This document shows, piece after piece, positions 9,204 to 17,907 of a stretch of DNA of 64,000 nucleotides. The notes under the pieces were generated by a model that saw only the letters and a program-made list of their open reading frames with translations, was not told the DNA's origin and did not search any database. Every line of letters starts with the position of its first letter. The first letter of the stretch is position 1. The DNA lies in NCBI GenBank assembly GCA_963808705.1, contig CAWEHB010000018.1, forward strand, positions 1-64,000, in the 5' to 3' direction. A program made the position numbers and the translations under genes. Source of the stretch: JASHPR01 sp963808705 (GTDB lineage: Bacteria; Actinomycetota; Actinomycetes; Streptosporangiales; Streptosporangiaceae).

Positions 9204-9657
9204 GCGTGATCGCGATGGCGGCGGCCAGCCCGTGCAGCGCCACCAGCCGCGGCGGGAAGCGCCAGGCCGCGTTCGCGTGGCGCCGGGCGTCCCGCGTGTT
9301 CCGGGCCAGCCAGCTCAGCCCGACCCCGATGGTCACCACGAGGATGCCGAAGGAGATCCAGGCGAACGGGTGGTAGTGCACGAACACGAACATGAACCAG
9401 CAGGCGAGGCCGGTGAGGGCCAGCGCCGGGTGGCTGAACTCCAGCAGCGGGTGCTCGCCCGGCGGGGTCGCCACGCTAGCCCGGGGCCCCGGCGGCGGCC
9501 GCCCCTCGTCGGTGAGCGGGATCGCGCCGGTCCGGGCCGGCGAGCCCGCCGTCCGCGCAGCGCTGGCCGCCGCCCGCCGGGCCGCACCGCCCGTGCTCAG
9601 CAGCGAGATGCCCGCGACCGCGGTGATCACCCACAGGACCAGCGTCACGATGGCCAA
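9166..9657 (-). CDS. Hypothetical four-helix membrane protein
   Basis: A 163-residue protein with hydrophobic segments near residues 3-22, 78-96, 99-116 and 138-158, and a proline/alanine-rich polar insert (about residues 25-70). I recognise no family. Its 3' end overlaps the last 38 bases of the exporter gene on the other strand. Codon use has the strong third-position GC bias of its neighbours, which supports a real gene. Confidence 0.6.
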   Translation of the reverse strand: MAIVTLVLWVITAVAGISLLSTGGAARRAAASAARTAGSPARTGAIPLTDEGRPPPGPRASVATPPGEHPLLEFSHPALALTGLACWFMFVFVHYHPFAWISFGILVVTIGVGLSWLARNTRDARRHANAAWRFPPRLVALHGLAAAIAITLTVLTALSASRG

Positions 9658-9777
9658 CGCCGCTCCCTCCGCACCGCCCGTACCGGTCCTGCCGCCCCAG
9701 GCTAGTCGACGTCATTCGGCCGGCTGGCACGAGCCGCCGCGGGCCTCCGCGGCCCGGGCGGGCAGGCCGGCCTGGCG

Positions 9778-10056
9778 TCAGCCGAGCGCGCTGATCTTCG
9801 CGGCCAGGTCGAAGTCGGCCGCGGTGAGGCCCCCGGCCGAGTGCGTCGACAGGGTCAGCGTGACCTTGTTCCACTGGATCAGGATGTCTGGGTGGTGATT
9901 GGCCTGCTCGGCCAGGTAGGCCACGGCCCCGGTCAGGAGCATGGCCTCCCGGAAGTCGCTCCGCGTGATCGTGGTGGTGATGCTGCTGCCCTGGCGCGTC
10001 CAGCCGGGTACGCCGCCCAGCCGGCCGGCTATCTCATCCTCGGTAAGCAGTTCCAT
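9778..10056 (-). CDS. Pterin-4a-carbinolamine dehydratase
   Basis: A 92-residue protein matching the whole length of the PCD/DCoH family, which dehydrates 4a-hydroxytetrahydropterin. The diagnostic NHHPDI motif and the later THSAGGLTAADFDLAAKI helix are both present. No aromatic amino acid hydroxylase is in the window. In bacteria without one the protein may act in other pterin chemistry. It is transcribed alone. Confidence 0.9.
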   Translation of the reverse strand: MELLTEDEIAGRLGGVPGWTRQGSSITTTITRSDFREAMLLTGAVAYLAEQANHHPDILIQWNKVTLTLSTHSAGGLTAADFDLAAKISALG

Positions 10057-10106
10057 GCCTCCCGACTATCACACACCGGAGATCCCTGGGCCACGAGGCG
10101 CCGCCG

Positions 10107-10168
10107 CAACCACGATCGTGGTTGATCGGTGGCGAGATACGCCTTCAATCAACCACGATCACGGAATT
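10107..10168. repeat. Palindrome and 13-bp-stem hairpin of the AACCACGATC motif
   Basis: CAACCACGATCGTGGTTG (10107-10124) is a perfect palindrome. A second, partial copy AACCACGATCACGGAAT follows at 10152-10168. GATCGTGGTTGAT (10114-10126) and its exact complement (10149-10161) can also pair as a 13-bp stem with a 22-nt loop. There is no T-run, so this is not a standard terminator. It sits between the dehydratase start and gcvT and could be an operator or a recurrent intergenic element. Confidence 0.55.
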
Positions 10169-10338
10169 GGTGACGGGCCGGCGGCGAGCCGATGGCCCCG
10201 CGCCGGTCCCGATAGGCTGGCCTCAGCCGGAGCGCGCCGAGGATGCCGCGGCTTCGTCTCTGCCTCGCGCCGGCCGCATTCTGCGCTGACCAGAAGACGT
10301 GACCAGATGAAAGGTGCCGCCCGGACCATGGAGCCCCG

Positions 10339-11481
10339 ATGACAGACCCGCATGCGCCACCGCTGCGCCGCACGCCGCTGACCGGCGTGCACGAGCGCCT
10401 CGGCGCAGTCTTGACCGGCTTCGCCGGGTGGCTGATGCCGCTGCGGTACGGCAGCGAGGCCGCCGAGCACAACGCGGTTCGCACGGCGGCCGGGCTGTTC
10501 GACCTGTCGCACATGGGCGAGATCCTGGTCACCGGTGACCGGGCCGCGGCCGCGCTCGACTACGCGCTGGTCGGGCAGCCGTCGGCGCTGACACCCGGCC
10601 GGGCCCGGTACACCATGATCTGCGCGCCGGACGGCGGGATCCTCGACGACCTGATCGTCTACCGGCTCTCCGGCGACGAGTTCCTCGTGGTCGCGAACGC
10701 CGCCAACACCGAGGTCGTGGTCCAGGCCCTCGCCGACCGGGCCGGCGGAAAGGACGCGCAGGTCACGGATCGGACCGCCGACTACGCCCTGATCGCCCTG
10801 CAGGGCCCGCACGCCGAGCGGATCCTCGCCCCGCTGACCGACGCCGACCTGGCCGCGGTGAAGTACTACGCCAGCTACCCGGCGACCGCGGCCGGCCGCC
10901 AGGTCCTGCTGGCCCGCACCGGGTACACCGGCGAGGACGGCTTCGAGCTGTTCACCCGGCCGCAGGATGCCGAGCCGGTATGGGAGGCGCTCACCGCCGC
11001 GGGCGCGGCCGACGGGCTGGTCCCCGCGGGCCTGGCCGCGCGGGACACGCTCCGGCTCGAGGCCGGGATGCCGCTGTACGGCAACGAGCTCGGCCCCGGC
11101 CTTACCCCGTTCGACGCGGGCCTGGGGCGGGTGGTCAAGCTGGACAAGCCGGGCGACTTCGTCGGCCGCGCGGCGCTGGCCGAGCGGGCCCGGGCCGCGC
11201 CCCAGCACGAGCTGGTCGGGCTGGTCAGCCGGTCCCGGCGGGTGCCCCGGCACGGGTACGACGTGCTCTGGGACGCGGTGGCCTGCGGGAAGGTGACCAG
11301 CGGCGCGCCGTCCCCGACGCTCGGCGCGCCGATCGCGATGGCGTACGTGGAGCCGCGCGTCGCGTCCCGGGCCCGCCAGGCAGAGCAGGACGGCGAGCAC
11401 GGCCGGCTCGCCATCGACGTCAGGGGCACCGCGGAGCCTGCCGACCTGGTACCGCTGCCGTTCTACCGCCGGCCGACCTGA
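10339..11481 (+). CDS. gcvT: Glycine cleavage system T protein (aminomethyltransferase)
   Basis: A 380-residue T protein, which takes the aminomethyl group from the lipoyl arm of GcvH and transfers it to tetrahydrofolate, releasing ammonia. FAGWLMPLRYGS near the N-terminus, GLFDLSHMGEI, ALIALQGP, ARTGYTGEDGFELF and the C-terminal GKVTSGAPSPTLG are all typical. It is followed after 39 bp by gcvH, with which it probably forms an operon. gcvP and gcvL are not in the window. I looked for a glycine riboswitch in the 280-bp leader and could not see one. Confidence 0.95.
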   Translation: MTDPHAPPLRRTPLTGVHERLGAVLTGFAGWLMPLRYGSEAAEHNAVRTAAGLFDLSHMGEILVTGDRAAAALDYALVGQPSALTPGRARYTMICAPDGGILDDLIVYRLSGDEFLVVANAANTEVVVQALADRAGGKDAQVTDRTADYALIALQGPHAERILAPLTDADLAAVKYYASYPATAAGRQVLLARTGYTGEDGFELFTRPQDAEPVWEALTAAGAADGLVPAGLAARDTLRLEAGMPLYGNELGPGLTPFDAGLGRVVKLDKPGDFVGRAALAERARAAPQHELVGLVSRSRRVPRHGYDVLWDAVACGKVTSGAPSPTLGAPIAMAYVEPRVASRARQAEQDGEHGRLAIDVRGTAEPADLVPLPFYRRPT

Positions 11482-11520
11482 CCGGCCGGCCACCTCCATT
11501 CCGCAGAAAGAGGGGTCGCC

Positions 11521-11916
11521 ATGACCGTTCCCGGCGAGCTGCACTACACCCGTGAGCACGAGTGGGTGGCCATCGACGGAACCACTGCCTCCGTCGGCAT
11601 CACCGACCATGCCCAGCACGCTCTCGGTGACGTCGTTTACGTCTCCCTGCCGGCGGCGGGAAGCAAGGTGACGGCGGGCGAGCCCTGCGGGGAGGTCGAG
11701 TCCACCAAGTCGGTCAGCGACCTCTTCGCGCCCGTGGACGGCGAGGTGGCCGAGGTGAACACGGAGATCGAACAGAACCCGGGCCTGGTCAACGCCGACC
11801 CGTACGGGGCCGGCTGGCTGTTCAAGGTCACCCTGCCCGCCTCGGCCGCGGGCGAGCTGCCGCCCGGCCTGCTGTCCGCTGCCGACTACGAAGAGCTCAT
11901 CGCCACGGAGGCGTGA
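11521..11916 (+). CDS. gcvH: Glycine cleavage system H protein
   Basis: The lipoyl carrier of glycine cleavage, 131 residues, full length. The lipoylation site is Lys63 within EVESTKSVSDLFAP, and N-terminal YTREHEW and C-terminal NADPYGAGWLFKV are standard. An AGAGGGG ribosome site lies just upstream. The stop codon overlaps the GTG of the next gene (GTGA), so translation of the two is probably coupled. Confidence 0.96.
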   Translation: MTVPGELHYTREHEWVAIDGTTASVGITDHAQHALGDVVYVSLPAAGSKVTAGEPCGEVESTKSVSDLFAPVDGEVAEVNTEIEQNPGLVNADPYGAGWLFKVTLPASAAGELPPGLLSAADYEELIATEA

Positions 11917-13127
11917 GCGTGGCCGTCACAGAGCGCGACCGGCAGCGCTACGACTCGGCCACCGCGCACCTCGAGCCGCCGTTCGCCGTGGTGGACCTGG
12001 CGGCCCTGCGCGCCAACGCCGCGGCGATGACCCGGCGCGCGGCCGGGAAGCCGATCCGGCTGGCGAGCAAGTCCGTCCGGTGCCGCGCGCTGATCGACCG
12101 GGTGCTGCGGATGGACGGCTTCCGCGGGATCCTGGCCTTCACCCTGCCCGAGGCGCTCTGGCTGGCCGAGCGCGGCACCTGCGACGACATACTCGTCGGC
12201 TACCCCACGGCCGACCGCACCGCGCTGGCCCGGCTGGCCGGGGACCCGGCCGCGGCCGCCGCCATCACCGTCATGGTGGACTGCCCCGAGCACCTCGACA
12301 TGATCGAGAAGGCGGCCGCGAGCACCGCCGGGCCGCACCCGGTGCGGGTCTGCATCGACATCGACGCCGGCTACCTGGCGCTGCACGGGCTGCTGCGCGC
12401 GGGCGCCCGCCGGTCCCCGGTCCGGACTCCCGGCGACGCCGCCGCCCTGGCCGCCGCCATCGTGGCCCGGCCCGGGCTGCGCCTGGCCGGCCTGATGGCG
12501 TACGAGGCCCAGATCGCCGGGGTCGGCGACAACCCCGCCGGACAGCCGCTGCAGGCGATGGCCATCCGGTACCTGCAGCGGAAGTCAGGGACCGAGCTGG
12601 CCGTGCGCCGGGCCGCGATCGTGGCGGCCGTCCGGGCGGTCGCGCCGCTTGAGTTCGTCAACGGCGGCGGCACCGGCTCGGTGGAGAAGACAGCGGCCGA
12701 ACCGGCGGTGACTGAGATCGGCGCCGGGTCCGGGCTCTACCAGCCCCGGCTGTTCGACAGCTACCGGGGCTTCCGCGGCCAGCCCGCAGCGTTGTTCGCG
12801 CTGCCCGTGGTGCGCAGGCCGGGACCAGGAGTGATCACCGCGCTCGGCGGCGGCTACCTGGCCTCCGGGGCCGCTAACCGCGCCCGGCTGCCGGCCCCCT
12901 ATCTCCCGGCCGGGCTGCGGCTGGACCGCCAGGAGGGCGCGGGCGAGGTGCAGACGCCGCTGATCGGCCCCGCGGCGGACCGGCTGCGGATCGGCGACCG
13001 GGTGTGGCTCAGGCACGCCAAGGCGGGCGAGCTGTGCGAGCGGTTCAGCGAACTGCACCTGATCGGGGACAACGCTTTGGTCGCGACCGTTCCGACTTAC
13101 CGCGGAGAGGGTATGACCTTCCTCTGA
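11913..13127 (+). CDS. Fold-III PLP enzyme, amino acid deaminase/aldolase-like
   Basis: A 404-residue alanine-racemase-fold protein resembling the D-threonine aldolase/D-serine dehydratase-like group annotated in actinobacteria as amino acid deaminase/aldolase. The PLP lysine is probably in IRLASKSVR near residue 50. EFVNGGGTGS and EIGAGSGLY later supply phosphate-binding glycines, and HAKAGELCERF near the C-terminus contains His and Cys that could be the metal site of this family. The GTG start overlaps the gcvH stop, so it is co-expressed with gcvTH. A role in glycine/serine/threonine metabolism is likely but inferred from context. Confidence 0.75.
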   Translation: MSVAVTERDRQRYDSATAHLEPPFAVVDLAALRANAAAMTRRAAGKPIRLASKSVRCRALIDRVLRMDGFRGILAFTLPEALWLAERGTCDDILVGYPTADRTALARLAGDPAAAAAITVMVDCPEHLDMIEKAAASTAGPHPVRVCIDIDAGYLALHGLLRAGARRSPVRTPGDAAALAAAIVARPGLRLAGLMAYEAQIAGVGDNPAGQPLQAMAIRYLQRKSGTELAVRRAAIVAAVRAVAPLEFVNGGGTGSVEKTAAEPAVTEIGAGSGLYQPRLFDSYRGFRGQPAALFALPVVRRPGPGVITALGGGYLASGAANRARLPAPYLPAGLRLDRQEGAGEVQTPLIGPAADRLRIGDRVWLRHAKAGELCERFSELHLIGDNALVATVPTYRGEGMTFL

Positions 13128-13175
13128 GACCCTAATCGCGCGCTCCGCGTTGAGCCCTCGAAGGTGAGGCGCCCA

Positions 13176-13994
13176 ATGGCCCAGTCCGACGTCGCCACGT
13201 GGGTGCCGCCGCGACAGCAGCCGAAGCGGCGCATTGGGCGGATCGTGTTCTGGACGCTGGTCGGGCTCGCGGTCGTGGCCCTGATCGTCAGCATCGCGAT
13301 CCCGGTCCTGAACATCGAGGCCTACACCGAGCAGTCGCCGACGATGGAAAAGGCGATCTTTCCCGGCGATCGGCTGTTCGTCGCGGAAGGATCCGGCATC
13401 CGCCGCGGCGACGTGGTCGTGCTCCGCGTGCCGGTCAGGCAATCACGGACCAGCGGCCTGTTCATCAAGCGCGTGATCGGCTTGCCCGGCGATCACGTGG
13501 CCTGCTGCGACGCCAAGGGCCAGATCACCGTCAACGGAAAGCCGCTGGACGAGACCTACGTCTATCCGGGTAACCGGCCGGCGCTGTCCGGCTTCTCGGT
13601 GACCCTCGGCCGGGGGCAGATCTGGGTCATGGGCGATCACCGCAATATCTCGGTGGATTCCCGGAAGTGGGGCCCGGTCCCGGTCAGCGGCGTCGTGGGC
13701 CGCGTCGTCTTCGTCGGCCGCGGATCGGACTTCGTCGCGCTGCGTACCCCACGGACCTTTGTCTCCGACGGCCTGGCCCCCGCGGATACGCGCCCCGACC
13801 TTTACCTGCGGCTGGCGTTCCTGGCCCTGGCGTCCGTCGTGGCGCTGCTGCTGCTGACCATCTTCGGCATCACCCGCTTCGTGATCCGCCGACGTCGCTC
13901 CCGCCGGGCGGCGGCGGCCCGGCCGCTGGTGGAGCCGATGTACGGGGTTTACCGGGTCCCGCCACCGCGCCAGGGCGATCCGGCCGACACCTAG
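13176..13994 (+). CDS. lepB: Signal peptidase I
   Basis: A membrane serine-lysine protease that removes signal peptides, 272 residues. Transmembrane helix at about residues 22-45, then the Ser box with Ser54 in EQSPTMEKAIFPGD, the Lys box with Lys98 in FIKRVIGLPGDHV, and the conserved GDHRNISVDSR box. A second hydrophobic helix near residues 210-235 and a basic C-terminal tail follow, as in several actinomycete SipX proteins. Instead of the common S-x-S-M the nucleophile region reads QSPTM. ATG 13176 is chosen over the GTG 12 bases upstream because GGTGAGG precedes it suitably. It converges on the DUF3618 gene, with repeat element A between them. Confidence 0.88.
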   Translation: MAQSDVATWVPPRQQPKRRIGRIVFWTLVGLAVVALIVSIAIPVLNIEAYTEQSPTMEKAIFPGDRLFVAEGSGIRRGDVVVLRVPVRQSRTSGLFIKRVIGLPGDHVACCDAKGQITVNGKPLDETYVYPGNRPALSGFSVTLGRGQIWVMGDHRNISVDSRKWGPVPVSGVVGRVVFVGRGSDFVALRTPRTFVSDGLAPADTRPDLYLRLAFLALASVVALLLLTIFGITRFVIRRRRSRRAAAARPLVEPMYGVYRVPPPRQGDPADT

Positions 13995-13999
13995 CTCAC

Positions 14000-14066
14000 T
14001 GAACCTTTTCATCCTCCGCACGACGGCCCACGTACTCCGGGCGGGGTCGACGGATGAAAAGGCTCA
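14000..14066 (+). repeat. Dispersed ~70-bp inverted-end element, copy A
   Basis: 67 bp bounded by TGAACCTTTTCATCC and GGATGAAAAGGCTCA, with the core GCCCACGTACTC. It is one of five copies (others at 20846, 26964, 44334, 45116). It lies between convergent genes. Its last three bases (TCA) are the stop codon of the minus-strand DUF3618 gene. Confidence 0.85.
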
Positions 14067-14378
14067 CTTCCTGCGCCGGCCCCAGATCCTGATGATCGTC
14101 ACGCTGATGACCGCCAGGCCGACCGCGGCCGCGGCCAGCCGGACCTCGGGGCGCGCGGCCTGCTCGAGTGCGCGCTCACGCAGCCGGCGCAGGTTGTCCA
14201 CCGGGTTGACCCGCTCCGCGACGGAGTTCACCCGCTCCGCTATGGAGTCGATGGTCTGCGCCAGGTTCTCCCGGGTGCTCTCGATCTGCGCGACAATCGC
14301 GTCCGGATCGGTCCCGTTCACCGCTCCGCGCACGGCGACCGTGCCTTGCACCTCGCGAGCGCTGTCCGGATCGGCCAT
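14064..14378 (-). CDS. DUF3618 family membrane protein
   Basis: A 104-residue protein: DPDAIVAQIESTRENLAQTIDSIAERVN is the DUF3618 signature, followed by a further N-P-V-D helix and one transmembrane segment near residues 80-98 with a basic C-terminus. The family is common in actinobacteria and of unknown function. The SIAERVN/SVAERVN heptad is tandemly repeated. The TGA stop comes from the end of repeat element A, so the element defines the C-terminus. Confidence 0.85.
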   Translation of the reverse strand: MADPDSAREVQGTVAVRGAVNGTDPDAIVAQIESTRENLAQTIDSIAERVNSVAERVNPVDNLRRLRERALEQAARPEVRLAAAAVGLAVISVTIIRIWGRRRK

Positions 14379-14566
14379 CGCAAGCGTCCCTCCTCTGCCG
14401 CCCTTTTGGCGTGTCCTGAATTCCCGCTAGTCTCCCAGGCCACCCAGGGCCGCGCGCGGCCGGCCCACCGTGCGGCGGCCGGCCCGGCCTGCGGAACCCC
14501 GGGCACGCCGGCGGTCCCGGGCGCCGACAGCGCCGGGGACCGCCGGTGCGGGCCGCCGCCCGCGGG

Positions 14567-15151
14567 TCAGCTCGTCGCGCTGGCCAGCTGCTGCGCGCCG
14601 CGGATGAGCAGCTGGCAGGCGAGGACCTGCGCGCCCGCGCGGCTGACCGGCTGGTCATCGAACGCGGCCGCTTCGAGCTCTCCCTTGACCTGCTCGGCCA
14701 GCTGGTCCCGCGCCACCTCGAGGCCGCGCAGCGCCTGGTCGGTGCGGAGGTACACCTGGTCGCCCGGGCTGCTGCTGTTGATCGCGTTGGTGTCGGCCCG
14801 GAGCGTGTCCGCGGCGAGGTCGCCCACGCTGGAGTTGAGCTGCTTGTAGCACTCCCCCAGGCCGGTGACGCCGGGGGCGCTGAGCGCCTGGTTCGGGTGG
14901 CTGAGGATCTGCGTGATCACCCGGCCGTCGTGCTCATAGTCGTCCCGCAGCCCGGTCAGGTACATGATGGTCGGCCGGATGTCGGTCTCGTCCACCCAGG
15001 GGCCGGGGAAGTGGTCATCGGCCACCGTGACCTGGCCGCTGTCCGCGCCCGACGAGGTCGTGCCCTGGTTCGCCGCCGGGCCATCCAGCCCGAGATGCCG
15101 GACCCCGGGCCCGACGAACGCGACGTAGTTGGTGTTGATCTCGGCAGCGTG
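14567..15151 (-). pseudogene. 5'-truncated phosphoesterase-like protein remnant
   Basis: The reading frame from about 15151 down to 14567 reads EINTNYVAFVGPGVRHLG, DDHFPGPWVDETDIRPTIMYLTGLRDDYEHDGRVITQIL and a helical tail. This looks like the C-terminal part of an alkaline phosphatase/sulfatase-type hydrolase with the DxRPTxMxLxG ending of such enzymes. The N-terminal catalytic domain with its metal ligands is absent. Upstream of ~15151 the frame stays open but reads as a basic low-complexity string with no ATG/GTG/TTG. The first in-frame start is a GTG at 15025, well inside the domain. I infer a deletion or rearrangement removed the 5' end. Confidence 0.6.
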
Positions 15152-15247
15152 ACGAGACAGACAACCTTTGCGACCCGGTGCTCCCCGGTACTTCCCGTTA
15201 CGTCCCTTAGCCTGAGCCCTGGTCAGGCCCGGCGCAACAGGCCGTGG

Positions 15248-15841
15248 TCAGGACATCTGCGACTGGCCGGCGACGGACCATTCCCGCTGCGTGGTGATGG
15301 CGAAGAGCAGGGTGTCGACCAGCGCGAGGAACGTCACCGCGTGGTCCCTGGTCGCCCGGGCCGGGTCCGTGGCAACGGCGTTGCGGAGCGTGACCACGCC
15401 GTCGACCGCCCGCACGATCGACTCGGGCACGAGCCCTTGATCTCGCGCGAAGCGGGCGAAGGCCGTCGGGTCGCCGCTGCCGACGGGCACCAGTTTCCCG
15501 CTGGACCCCAGCAGTCCCCGCAGCGCCGCCTCCACGGCCCCGAACGCCTGGCCGATGGCCGAGGCGGGATCGTCCTCGGCGGCCGTCGCGAACTTGAGCA
15601 GCACCGGCATCGCCGGGCTCGGCCCGCGGGCCGACACCGTCGCGGTCAGCTCGGCCTTGGTCTGGCTGACGATCCGGTCGAACTCGGCATCGGACTGCGC
15701 GGAGCGCAGCCGCCGCAGGCCGGACGCCAGCTGCTTCAGGATGTCCCCGATCGGACGGCGCAGGAAGGCCACGATGGCCACGATCGCGGCCGGCCACGCC
15801 AGCGCCTTGATCACGTCGACGATGAACTGCAACCCGGACAT
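15248..15841 (-). CDS. Hypothetical protein with N-terminal membrane anchor
   Basis: A 197-residue protein with one hydrophobic segment at residues ~8-27 (VIKALAWPAAIVAIVAFL), then a positively charged helix and a mainly helical soluble domain. I recognise no family. It starts 30 bp 5' of the htpG stop on the same strand, so it may be transcribed from the htpG side. Confidence 0.6.
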   Translation of the reverse strand: MSGLQFIVDVIKALAWPAAIVAIVAFLRRPIGDILKQLASGLRRLRSAQSDAEFDRIVSQTKAELTATVSARGPSPAMPVLLKFATAAEDDPASAIGQAFGAVEAALRGLLGSSGKLVPVGSGDPTAFARFARDQGLVPESIVRAVDGVVTLRNAVATDPARATRDHAVTFLALVDTLLFAITTQREWSVAGQSQMS

Positions 15842-15871
15842 ACGCGTACGGTAGCGGAAATGCCCGGCCCG

Positions 15872-17773
15872 TCAGGGACTAGTCAGCGTCACGAGCAGTT
15901 CGTTCAGCTGGCCGACGAAGGCCGCTGGATCGTCGATCCGCGCGCCCAGGGTCAGCACCGCCTGGCCGTAGAGCACATGCGCCCAGCCGGCGAGATGCGG
16001 GTCGTCCGGGTCGCGGCTGAGCCTGCTCACCAGCGGGTGCCCCGGGTTGATCTCCAGCACCGGCTGGCTGGGCAGCCCCGAGCCCCTGATCCGGTGCGCC
16101 AGGCTGAGCTCGGTATCCGGCTCGTTGGCCACGATGCAGGCCGGGGAGGTGGTGAGGCGGCTGGTCACCCGCACGTCCCAGGCTTTGCCGTCCAGGGCGG
16201 CCTTCAGCCGGCCGATCAGGCCGGCGCAGGAGGCGGCCGCCTGCTCCGCGGCCTGGAGCTCGGCCTCGTCCTGCAGCGCGCCGAAATCCGGGCTTCCCTG
16301 GGTGACCGATTGCAGCCGCCGCCCGTCGAACTCCGGCAGGCTGGTCACCACCCAGTTGTCCACGGCGTCGGTCAGCAGCAGCACCTCGATGCCCTTCTGC
16401 CGGAATGCCTCCAGGTGCGGGCTCGCGCCGGCGGCGGCCAGCGTCGGCGCGACCAGGTAGTAGATCTTCTCCTGGCCCTCCTTCATCCGCGCCACGTAGT
16501 CGCCGAGCGAGACCTCTTGCCTCTCGACCGCGGCGGACGTGGTGGAGCTGAAGCGCAGCAGCCTGGCGATCTCGTCCCGGCTGGCGTAATCCTCGACGAT
16601 TCCCTCCTTGAGGGTGGCGCCGAACTCCTTCCAGAAGGTGGCGTACTTCTCCGGCTCGCTGGCGGCCATCTCCTTCAGCAGCTTCAGCACCCTCTTCACC
16701 GCGGTGGAGCGGATGTGGTCCACGGCGCGGCTGCCCTGCAGCAGCTCCCGGGAGACGTTCAGCGGCAGGTCGCTGGAGTCGATCACGCCCCGGACGAAGC
16801 GCAGGTACCTCGGCAGCAGCTGCCCGGTGTCCTCCATGATGAAGACCCGCCGGACGTGGAGCTTGACGCCGCGCCGTGACTCGAGCATCCACAGGTCCCA
16901 CGGGGCGCGGGACGGGATGAACAGCAGCAGCGTGTACTCGTAGGTCCCCTCGATCTTGCTGTGCAGGCAGGCCAGCGGGTCGCTGATGTCGCCGGCGATG
17001 TGCTGGTAGAACTCGTTGTAGTCCTGGTCGCTGATCTCGCTTTTGGGCCGGGCCCACAGCGCCGACGCCAAGTTGACCGGCGTCTGCCCGGCGGGCTCGC
17101 CCTCGCCCGGCCCGCCGCCGGGCTTCTCCTCCGGCATCAGGATCGGCAGGCTGATGTGATCGGAGTACTTCTGGATGATCGAGCGCAGCCGGTAGCCGTT
17201 CAGCAGGTCATCCTCGCCGTCGCGCAGGTGGAGCACGACCTCGGTGCCCCGGGCCGGCTTGTCGGCCGCTTCCAGCGTGTACTCGCCGCTGCCGTCGGAC
17301 TCCCAGCGGACGCCATCACCAGCGGGCAGGCCGGCCCGGCGGGTCGTCAGGGTCACCCGGTCGGCCACCACGAACGAGGAGTAGAAGCCCACGCCGAACT
17401 GGCCGATGAGCGCCGCGTCCTGGCGCTGGTCGCCGGTGAGGGCCTGGAGGAACTCCCGGGTGCCGGACTTGGCGATGGTGCCGATGTTCTCCATCACCTC
17501 CGCCCGGCTCATGCCGATGCCGTTGTCGCTGACGGTGATCGTGCGCGCGGCGGTGTCGAACGCGACCCGGATCTGCAGCGGGCCCTCGTCCTCGTCCAGT
17601 TCGGGCCGCGTGAAGATCTCGAAACGCAGCCGGTCGATGGCGTCGGAGGCGTTCGAGATCAGCTCGCGCAGGAAGATCTCCTTGTTGCTGTAGAGCGAGT
17701 GGATCATCAGGTCGAGGATCTGGACGACCTCGGCCTGGAAGCGATGCGTCTGCTGGTCCGCTTGCGCGCTCAT
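15872..17773 (-). CDS. htpG: Molecular chaperone HtpG (Hsp90)
   Basis: Full-length bacterial Hsp90, 633 residues: an N-terminal GHKL ATPase domain with ELISNASDA, DNGIGM and GQFGVGFYS, a middle domain with GVIDSSDLPLNVSRE, and a C-terminal dimerisation domain. GGGAGG lies 8 bases upstream of the ATG. No charged linker of eukaryotic length is present, as expected for bacteria. It is divergent from the HAD hydrolase gene. Confidence 0.97.
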   Translation of the reverse strand: MSAQADQQTHRFQAEVVQILDLMIHSLYSNKEIFLRELISNASDAIDRLRFEIFTRPELDEDEGPLQIRVAFDTAARTITVSDNGIGMSRAEVMENIGTIAKSGTREFLQALTGDQRQDAALIGQFGVGFYSSFVVADRVTLTTRRAGLPAGDGVRWESDGSGEYTLEAADKPARGTEVVLHLRDGEDDLLNGYRLRSIIQKYSDHISLPILMPEEKPGGGPGEGEPAGQTPVNLASALWARPKSEISDQDYNEFYQHIAGDISDPLACLHSKIEGTYEYTLLLFIPSRAPWDLWMLESRRGVKLHVRRVFIMEDTGQLLPRYLRFVRGVIDSSDLPLNVSRELLQGSRAVDHIRSTAVKRVLKLLKEMAASEPEKYATFWKEFGATLKEGIVEDYASRDEIARLLRFSSTTSAAVERQEVSLGDYVARMKEGQEKIYYLVAPTLAAAGASPHLEAFRQKGIEVLLLTDAVDNWVVTSLPEFDGRRLQSVTQGSPDFGALQDEAELQAAEQAAASCAGLIGRLKAALDGKAWDVRVTSRLTTSPACIVANEPDTELSLAHRIRGSGLPSQPVLEINPGHPLVSRLSRDPDDPHLAGWAHVLYGQAVLTLGARIDDPAAFVGQLNELLVTLTSP

Positions 17774-17894
17774 CAGATCTGCCTCCCGGTCACCGATGCG
17801 GTGAGGCTACCAACATGGCCGTCAGTGCGCCGGCCTTCGGGCCGGTGGTGGAGGCGGCCGGACGTGGGCCAGCCGCAGTGACCGCCGCCGCACA

Positions 17895-17900
17895 TAGGAT
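17895..17900 (+). promoter_or_regulatory. Predicted -10 of leaderless HAD gene
   Basis: TAGGAT ends 7 nt before ATG 17908, the geometry expected for a leaderless transcript. No ribosome site precedes that ATG. Confidence 0.4.
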
Positions 17901-17907
17901 GCGACCC

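Noticed and set aside
10172..10338. Possible glycine riboswitch before gcvT
   Set aside because: I could not find the paired aptamer pattern. The leader is GC-rich with no convincing conserved glycine-aptamer core.
14000..14066. Target-site duplications flanking the dispersed elements
   Set aside because: I compared the bases on each side of all five copies and found no consistent direct repeat, so insertion by a standard transposase is not demonstrated.
14546..16879. A 777-codon open frame antisense to htpG and the phosphoesterase remnant
   Set aside because: High third-position GC removes stop codons on the opposite strand. The predicted protein is Arg/Gly/His-rich with no recognisable domain, and htpG beneath it is fully conserved.
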